A stretch of 64,000 bases of DNA from Telopea speciosissima (Eukaryota > Streptophyta > Magnoliopsida > Proteales > Proteaceae): positions 62,861,970 to 62,925,969 of the forward strand of contig NC_057925.1 of NCBI RefSeq assembly GCF_018873765.1, given 5' to 3'. The position numbers were made by a program, and so were the translations under genes. Positions 57,543 to 64,000 of this stretch are shown here, piece by piece (the first letter of the stretch is position 1; every line of letters begins with the position of its first letter). Under the pieces are notes generated by a model. The model was given only the letters and a program-made list of their open reading frames with translations, was not told the DNA's origin and searched no databases.

Positions 57543-57935
57543 CAAGGTTTTAAGTATCCTTCCGTATCTGCCAATACTAACCGATACATATCGTATGTTT
57601 AAGGTGCCGATATGATACGGTACTGATTCGATACCTAAAAAATTTTGTTATTAGTACATGGAATAAATCTCATCATTTATATATAATCAATTGAATGCAC
57701 TTGTCTTGTCGTACTTTGTGAATGTTTATACATAGATAGATTTTACAAAAAAATTACTTATTTGTAGCGTTTTATGCTTCAAAACTGTATTTTGCATATA
57801 TCCTAAGCATTTCTATATGTTTCTTGACCATTTCCATACATATCTAGCGTATCTTGCATCTCTGCGATACAACATGATACGTCTCCTAAAATCACCCTTC
57901 CGATACGATACCCTATACTGATACTTTAAACCTTG
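57543..57935 (-). mobile_element. hAT-type MITE copy 2, with perfect 8-bp duplication ACAAAACC
   Basis: 393 bp with ends CAAGGTTTTAAGTATCC and GATACTTTAAACCTTG. ACAAAACC flanks it at 57535-57542 and 57936-57943. Both copies share the internal stretch 'gacaagtgcattcaattgat' (here in reverse). Confidence 0.9.
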
Positions 57936-57943
57936 ACAAAACC

Positions 57944-59084
57944 TATAGTTTAATATCCAAATTTGGACCCCCCCAACCCCTCTGCTGCATCAGTGAGCAA
58001 ATATTCTGGATGATAGAGTGGGACATTACACACTGTAGCTACTAATTGGGGCTACCCATTGGAGAGAAAGAAATTGCAGAAGAGATGGTCAAAACTGAGA
58101 ACAAAGCACTTGCATTAAGGGACAAGAGTTCCCAAACTGAAAAGAAAAATCCGAATTAAGTCATTATTCACTCTGTAGAAACAACTGTGGAAATAAAAGC
58201 AATTTAATGAACTACAAGTAAATTATAGTTACTTCGTGTTAACCTGATCCCCTTTGGAGTAGAAACTGTCAGTGACCTCCGAAAATCATATGAAGGTGTT
58301 GAAGAGAGGGAATAGGTAAGAAAGGAAAATCTTCCGCTGAGTTGTCAAAGGATGAATCTTGGACCAATTGTAATCGAACCAGATGAAGAAACCTAACCAT
58401 CTAAAAACAATCAAGGGAAAAGTGCACTTATGAAGGAAGTTGTGGAGGCACTGAAGGTGACAATGATTTATGGTGTACCAATACTTCAAAATTCAAATGT
58501 TTGAGATTCCATCGATAATCTCTCACCTAGAGTTGGACATGACTTTGTTATTTTGAGCATTCTACTTTCAGTGGAGCCCTAGATCAACAAATGATGTTTC
58601 TCATGACCTTTGATAGGCTGAGTTCGCATCCTTTATTCTTTTTTAATTGAGATTTAATTTGGTTATGTTTCCTTTCATTTATTCAATCCTGTAGAACTTC
58701 TTGTTTTTCCTGATTGTGTAGCCTCTATTGATGGGATTGAATATTCGTTCATTCTTCTTCAGTTTTTCACTAAAAAAATTTGAGAAACCACAAGAAGGCA
58801 TATAAGGGAAGCATTAAGATTGGAATTAGTTATAGAGGAGTTCTGAATACAAAGTGAACTTTTCCAAAATACTGGATGAGAGAGACTAAATAAACCTCAA
58901 GCAGAGATGGAGAAAGAACACGTCCAATAATAAGGTGGAAAAACAAAAAAAAAGAAAAAGCACCAAAAGTTCCTTATTAACTAAACTGGAGGACATTAAC
59001 ATATAGTATGTTCATACCTTACATGGTCAAGATCAATTACAAGAATAAGCTGAAACATGAGAACAGAATGATAGAGAGGCATAC
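57944..59084. other. NOT3 intron sequence next to the big exon
   Basis: AT-rich, with no recognisable element. It ends at the donor of the 59085-59855 exon. Confidence 0.5.
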
Positions 59085-59855
59085 CGCTTCAACCTGATTC
59101 TGAAATGAGCTTCCAGGTCTCCATTGTACTCCGGCTCCGGGAACAACTTATCGAGGAGGAGAAAACTCTCCCACCTATAACTGCACAGTCACTAACATTA
59201 TTAGAATCAGATGAACCTGTTGCTTCATTAGCCTTAGAGACCTGTGGCAAAAGAATTCTGTTACTTAGGGGGGAAACCAGCGGTTGCACAATACCACTAC
59301 TTCCAATTCACTCATCAGTTCCTAAAATATTTCTCTTTGCAATGTCAGAGGCAACAGGAACTGCACCAAGGGCTCCATTGCTAGGGATTGTACTTCCAGA
59401 ATTTAAAGGTACACTATTGGATGGTTAATTGGCTGGATATAACAACAGCAACAGAACCTCTGCCAATACCCCTTCCCAGTCCAATCTCAGAAATAGATGG
59501 AGAGGATCTCCGGCCTGGAAAGCTTGCATTCTCATCTTCCTTTACTGAGCTAGACAGATTTATCGGTGATGGAGGAACAGCAGAAACCGAATTATCGAGT
59601 ACACCTCGAACAGAACCATCACCTGAAAGTATTGCTGAAGTAGTTGATCCACCAGCCAAGATACGTGCTGAAATATTGCTGCTAACAGCAGCTGAATAAT
59701 GATTCCCTGTAGGTGTTGCTGAAACAGAAGCCACAACACTATTTTTAGAAGGGGGAGTTCTCTGGGTAATATCAAAATTACTGTCCTGGGGAGATGTCTC
59801 GTCAATTGGATCCTGAATGGAATTTACCCTGTTGAGCAGTAGATGCTAATGGTGC
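59085..59855 (-). pseudogene. NOT3: NOT3 large central exon, with stops and frameshifts
   Basis: After the acceptor atttccag it reads APLASTAQQG, then DPIDETSPQDSNFDITQRTP, SSNISARILAGG, SAILSGDGSVRGVLDNSVSA, ENASFPGRRSSPSISEIGLG, ALGAVPVASDIAKRNILGTD, VQPLVSPLSNRILLPQ and VQWRPGSSFQNQVEA before a GT donor. This is the low-complexity centre of plant NOT3. Lesions are TAA at 59425-59427, TGA at 59308-59310 (both compatible with C-to-T changes) and one-base shifts near 59815, 59440 and 59130. Confidence 0.88.
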
Positions 59856-60566
59856 CTGGAAATGAAATCATCAAACACGACAATCCATTACAGCAAAGTT
59901 TAAGCTGACGAAAAATCAATAGAACAACAAAAGTATCAATCCCAAATGGGATAGTAATTAAAAAAATTAAAAATAAACTCAGATCACCATTCATTTCATC
60001 TTTATAACTCCAATCAAGCCAAGAGTAAAATCACCATGCTTGACTGTTTTTGCTCATTGTATGTACAAAGCAACCAAGGAACACAAGAACCATTAAGCGT
60101 CAAGCTCTTTTACCTAATACATGGCGTACAGTAACCAACAGCATTACGAATCCTTCATATCCTGGTGGCCCAATATGAAATTAGGATATCCACCATTGGT
60201 TATTTTCTAGCCCATCAGAAAACTAAAGTGAGATTGGATGCATCAACAAAGCTTTCTTGTGAGTTATTTCTTGAATTCCATATATGTTTCCGTTAAATTA
60301 ATACTGATTAATTCACCCCAAAAAAAAATAAAATTTAATACTGATTAAAGGAGATGTTTCCCTGTCAAAACAAGTACAACCACACATACGAACGCGCATG
60401 CACACACACACTGCCCATATCGATATGTGCTGAGACAAATAGATTTTCTACATGGTGGAGAAGGGTATGATTAAATAGTTTTATCAAGAGTCCAGGACTG
60501 AAATACATCATATCATTCAATTTTCTCCATAGTCATGTTCGATTTCCCAACAATGAAATTACATAC

Positions 60567-60639
60567 CGACATTTGAGTTGCTGAAGCTGCTAAAGAAGTC
60601 TTCAAGCCTAAAACTGCGCTAGCAGAACCAACAAACACC
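60567..60639 (-). pseudogene. NOT3: NOT3 small upstream exon
   Basis: Between a taatag acceptor and a GTATGT donor it reads VFVGSASAVLGLKTSLAASA and TQMS, in phase with the next exon (59855). The VLGLKTS motif fits the region upstream of the TSxQDSN block in plant NOT3. Confidence 0.6.
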
Positions 60640-60879
60640 CTATTAGGAGAAAAAGTGTAACAACATGAAATTTTCTAAGCATTAGATAAATCAACAGGAT
60701 ACCTCTAATTAATGTCTTACATCCATCCATGGACTCATAATTAATCAACTTTGTTTATATGATATAGAAGGAGCTCTAATCAACTTTGTTTATATGATAA
60801 AGAAATGGTTAACCTTTACAAGTCCAGGAGGACCAATTGCGCCCAAATCTTCAAAGCCCTCCACTTTTTCTAATTTGAC
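60640..60879. other. NOT3 intron, unassigned
   Basis: A short direct repeat (ctctaatcaactttgtttatatgat-like, near 60737 and 60772) is the only structure noted. Confidence 0.4.
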
Positions 60880-60965
60880 CTGTACATAACTCTTTCAATA
60901 TAAATCAAATTTAAGCAATCTTGGACTTGCTGGAAAGCTTTGTCCATGCCACAGAACCTTTCTCT
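60880..60965. mobile_element. Fragment of the 43411-type hAT element, same orientation
   Basis: 'ttcaatataaatcaaatttaagcaat..ggac.tgctggaaagct' matches about 43935-43990 of the non-autonomous hAT element. Confidence 0.65.
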
Positions 60966-61029
60966 AGCCAAGAATCTCATTATTGATCAAATCAGAGCAA
61001 TTCATTGCAAATGAAAAATATACTGTTTT

Positions 61030-61440
61030 TACACAGAAAAAAGCCATCAAAAGGGGAGGGTGGTCTACGATCAGCTAGGGCGTTTAGTGCGAAGAAAACT
61101 ATAGGGTGGTCTACGATCAGGGCTTCCATTTTCTTCACTTTGTAGTTTGTTGGCATCAAAGGCAAGGCAAGGGGCTCTCCATCTGACAGAATATTGTGTC
61201 CAGGATCTGGTAATCTAAGCGTTGCTTCTTCTGGTCGGCTCGTATTAGCCTGTGCTTTATTACAGGTAGTCATTCCCCCCATTCCTTTAGTCTTTTCAAC
61301 GGTGCTCGAATCTTAAGTCGCGGTCATGTCTCCCCCCCCCCCAATATAGTAACCGGTTCCATCTTTCCCCCGAATTTCATCAGTTCCAAGCAGTGAGAGT
61401 GAGTTGTCAAGTTGTAAGTGGGAGACTGACGTCAATAGAA
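61030..61440. other. Second GC-richer block with GTGGTCTACGATCAG; possible organelle-derived insert
   Basis: It contains GTGGTCTACGATCAG at 61060-61074 and 61106-61120, the same word as in 19825-20225. It interrupts or borders hAT-element sequence on both sides. The open frame 60992-61282 (minus) spans it but resembles no family I know. A C run lies at about 61331-61341. Origin is unproven. Confidence 0.4.
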
Positions 61441-61504
61441 TTTTTTAGAGTTTGATCCTTGTCAAGGCTTTCGTGATATGAAAGGCTAGTCCCGAAGCAA
61501 AGAA

Positions 61505-61915
61505 TGTTCTAAATCTGATTTATATTGAAGGAGTTATGTACCGGTCAAACTTAATTCGGTGTACGTGAATGCTATCAAAATCGCTTTGAATGAAAATATT
61601 TTTTTTGGCATCAAACCAAATGAATATTTTACTACACTTTTGGTTTTTAGCAATGTTTTATCATATTAAGATTAATGGAATTTTTAGATTTGAGAAAACC
61701 CCTAGCATTAGAAAGTTAAAATTGCACCTACCGCCGAAAATCCAATTTTTGTTCTTGAACTAGGGGGTGGACTTTTTATCCTTTGGGAATTATGTTTTAT
61801 CTATTTTTATTGGATTCAAATAGGGGGTGTTTGCTTATTTATGAATATTATCTTAAGTAAATGAAATACAAATACAAAACTATTTACTTAAATGCTATTA
61901 GGCATAAATAATGTG
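61505..61915. mobile_element. Fragment of the 43411-type hAT element, reverse orientation
   Basis: It corresponds in reverse complement to about 43545-43945 (shared 'caagaacaaaaa.tgga', 'taatgctagggg.tttctc' and 'ccaaaagtgtag.aaaatattcat' types of words). No terminal repeat is visible. Confidence 0.7.
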
Positions 61916-61918
61916 AAA

Positions 61919-62205
61919 GTGTCTGTCCTGGTTTCCCACTAAGTGAAACTCAAATTTGGACTTTGATTTTTCAAAATCTGATAGTGTCATTGTGTTTAAA
62001 TGGCCCAAATTAGGTTGTATACCAACTTTCATGACCAAGGTGGGTCTTATAAATAAGTGTGGCATAAATAAGAGTATGTGTCTGTCCGGTTTCCCACTAA
62101 GTGAAACTCCTATTTGGACTTCGGTTTTTCAACATATGATAATGACATTGTGTTTAAATGGCCCAAAATAGGTTGTATACCAACTTTCTTGACCAAACTA
62201 GGTCT
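61919..62205. repeat. Imperfect tandem repeat, period about 160
   Basis: Two units start 'gtgtctgtcc.ggtttcccactaagtgaaact' at 61919 and 62079 and both end 'ggttgtataccaactttc.tgaccaa'. Confidence 0.85.
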
Positions 62206-62630
62206 AAAACCCACCTAACCAGCCATCAAGTTCAAAAAAAAAAAAAAAATAACCCCAACTCGCTTTTTGGCCAGGTCGAAACTTGTACTCGAGACAAGTT
62301 CTTGATCTACATACAGAAGTCCTACCTCAATCGAGGGAACAAGTAATGTCTATTTTGAACCCTCTAAGAAAGCAATAGAAGGATGTTTTATCCACCGACT
62401 AAGAAACACACAACTACCAAGATGAATATTTATTTCTCAATAAACACACCCTTTTACAAAACCTAGAACTCAAAATAAATATTGAAAGACACCATGGGAC
62501 TCTCCAACAAAAGAAAGATTCCCTCTTTCTCTTCTTCTAAATATACCAAAATCAGGACAAAGAAAACTACAATATCCACAAGATTGCATCTTCAGAACCA
62601 AACGGAAAGAAAGCCAACAAAAGTAAAGAA
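62206..62630. other. Unassigned
   Basis: A short A run at about 62235-62249; otherwise no recognisable gene or repeat. Confidence 0.45.
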
Positions 62631-63146
62631 CTCCCATCTCCGGTGGCACACTCTAGAATTCAAAAGATGGACCTTAAACAAAATCTACACATTTTGAATC
62701 AACTTAATTACATAAAGCAAGCAATAGATTTGTAGCTTCATCTTCTTTCTTGCATATAAGGCACCCATTAGGTATTAGCTAACCAAATAGAGCCAACAAC
62801 CTACCTTACATTATTCAGTATCATTAAGCAAAAGCTTCATCCTAGGGTGATAAAAGAATCCAGAGCTTCCAAAAAGGGGACACCTCTACTCCCATCTCCG
62901 GTGGCACACTCTAGAATTCAAAAGATGGACCTTAAACAAAATCTACACATTTTGAATCAACTTAATTACATAAAGCAAGCAATAGATTTGTAGCTTCATC
63001 TTCTTTCTTGCATATAAGGCACCCATTAGGTATTAGCTAACCAAATAGAGCCAACAACCTACCTTACATTATTCAGTATCATTAAGCAAAAGCTTCATCC
63101 TAGGGTGATAAAAGAATCCAGAGCTTCCAAAAAGGGGACACCTCTA
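62631..63146. repeat. Perfect 258-bp tandem duplication
   Basis: Units 62631-62888 and 62889-63146 appear identical over their full length by eye. They contain no coding region. Confidence 0.93.
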
Positions 63147-63705
63147 CATTGGCTGTCATCAACGACTTGTATAGAGCTTCATAAAAAATCCAAACTGATG
63201 TGGGCAGCCACCCACCAATTCTAGTACTCCATGGACCCGAGATAAAGTAGGATGAGATTCTCCTTATTATCTTACATGCTCCATGCTTTTCCCTTATTGG
63301 TATCATTGGTATTCCATTACGTGGCTAAATTTTCCTGTCTACGGAAGTTTTTTTAATTGTTTAGAGCTTCCACTCAATTTCAGAATGCCACGAGCACGAA
63401 TTGAAAAGGAAGGAAGAGCAAGCTCAAACCAAATCCCTCTGCCATACTCCAAAGTCCATTACTCTCACAATATAAGCAAGAAAAACTAATAGAAACTCCC
63501 AGAAACCAACCTTTTATCCAACAGTTCTGTACGTTAAACCTATTTCTCGAGGAGCCGCAGAATAGTATTGTCACGATATAGAGTGATTCCTAAAGCAACT
63601 TGGATAGTTTTTAAGTAGCGGCAAGTTCTAAAGCATCCACCCGAACAATCATTGAAATGTGAATCACAAGGACAATCCCAAAGACTAAATAATTAACTAA
63701 AGGGT
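63147..63705. other. Unassigned
   Basis: No gene or repeat recognised; short open frames only. Confidence 0.45.
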
Positions 63706-64000
63706 GTTGGACAAGTGTGTGTCCATCAAACCCGGTTCGGTCCGGTTCAACCCGGTTCACCTTTGTATTGAACATTTATACATTTTAGTTTAATATTGTC
63801 ACATGCGATATAAACTTTTTGAGCATTATGTGTCCGTAAGTTATACTTAAAATGGTAGTCACGACTAGGGTTTGGGTTGGCCACCCTTATCATATGGTCG
63901 TCGCATTGGGTATGCCTAGACATGTGATGTCAGGGTACGAATGCGAGTGCTCACATGTTTGATGTGTGCATTGGCGAAGAATCTACTTTGTCGATTCCCT
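63706..64000 (+). mobile_element. Start of an LTR, probably Copia, cut by the window end
   Basis: The sequence opens TGTTGGACAAGTGTGTGTCC, a common Copia LTR start in plants, and is followed by CCGGTTC repeats and a GC-richer stretch with 'gtacgaatgcgagtgctcac'. The end and any coding region lie beyond the window. Confidence 0.55.

Larger units (their letters stand above)
39823..60639 (-). pseudogene. NOT3: CCR4-NOT complex subunit NOT3-like gene, broken and interrupted by transposons
   Basis: Five exonic segments of one NOT3-like gene lie in order on the minus strand: 60567-60639, 59085-59855, 42102-42312, 41962-42059 and 39823-39892. Splice sites and codon phases agree at the junctions I could check. 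NOT3 is a scaffold subunit of the cytoplasmic CCR4-NOT deadenylase; its C-terminal NOT box binds NOT1/NOT2. Here the big exon has two in-frame stops (59425-59427 and 59308-59310) and about three one-base shifts. The third segment loses much of the region between APDQREKFL and NSGGMHDHLYN, and the part encoding the centre of the NOT box is missing between 42102 and 42059, where only 42 bases remain. One intron is about 16.8 kb of nested transposons. The N-terminal exons are not in the window. It is most likely a decaying duplicate, with mis-assembly the main alternative. Confidence 0.8.

Noticed and set aside
57140..57935. Single large foldback transposon
   Set aside because: Each half has its own terminal repeats, and the right half has its own 8-bp duplication, so two MITE copies explain it better.
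60992..61282. 96-residue minus-strand frame in the second motif block
   Set aside because: No recognisable domain; kept only as a note because the block's origin is unknown.
62482..62697. 71-residue frame next to the tandem duplication
   Set aside because: Low-complexity Lys/Thr/Ser composition and partial overlap with the duplicated non-coding unit.

Overview
This is nuclear DNA from a flowering plant, most likely a repeat-rich non-grass angiosperm. The evidence is plant gene families with plant-style introns (an ING-type PHD protein, a SINE1/2-type KASH protein, a GH17-X8 glucanase, NOT3), plant Copia and Ty3/gypsy elements primed by initiator tRNA-Met, Au-type SINEs, RTE and L1-type LINEs, and hAT and Mutator MITEs. 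I cannot fix the species. Most of the window is transposon sequence; host exons are a small fraction.

Layout. 1-11080 is a transposon block: LTR copies of one gypsy family (1-902, 1447-2459, and a solo LTR at 6562-7768 with target duplication), a decayed hAT transposase (about 2505-3860, minus), a 5'-truncated LINE (4147-5110, minus) and a broken Copia element (7774-11080, minus). 11782-12662 holds the last three exons of an ING2-like gene (+). 15110-18152 is an intact SINE1/2-like nuclear-envelope gene (+). ING2 and SINE1 are also neighbours in Arabidopsis, so this looks like ancestral gene order. 19410-20590 is an RTE remnant interrupted by an unusual block and an Au SINE. 21858-24746 is a 2.9 kb solo LTR. 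25994-27816 is an intact GPI-type beta-1,3-glucanase gene (-). 28918-35348 is a chain of DNA transposons: a hAT MITE, a 2.6 kb Mutator-like element carrying a small gene-like ORF (Pack-MULE), a solo LTR and a 189 bp Mutator MITE.

39823-60639 (-) is the most striking region. Exons of a NOT3 (CCR4-NOT subunit) gene are scattered over 20.8 kb, and one intron of about 16.8 kb is filled by a nest. An L1-type LINE was split by a Copia element (46351-51439, duplication CTAAT) and again by a young chromovirus-type gypsy element (51759-57087, duplication CCATC, LTRs about 99% identical by eye). SINEs, a hAT element with an 8-bp duplication, RTE and LTR remnants and an inverted pair of MITEs lie in the same intron. 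The NOT3 copy has two in-frame stops, frameshifts and internal deletions, so in this assembly it reads as a pseudogene, although its last exons are clean. The right end holds a second copy of the unusual motif-bearing block, a perfect 258 bp tandem duplication, and the start of another LTR at 63706.

The host genes are unrelated in function: chromatin reading (ING2), nuclear-envelope to actin linkage (SINE1), callose hydrolysis at the cell surface (glucanase) and mRNA deadenylation (NOT3). What ties the window together is repeated transposon invasion of introns and intergenic space. Several insertions are dated relative to each other by nesting and defined to the base by target-site duplications.
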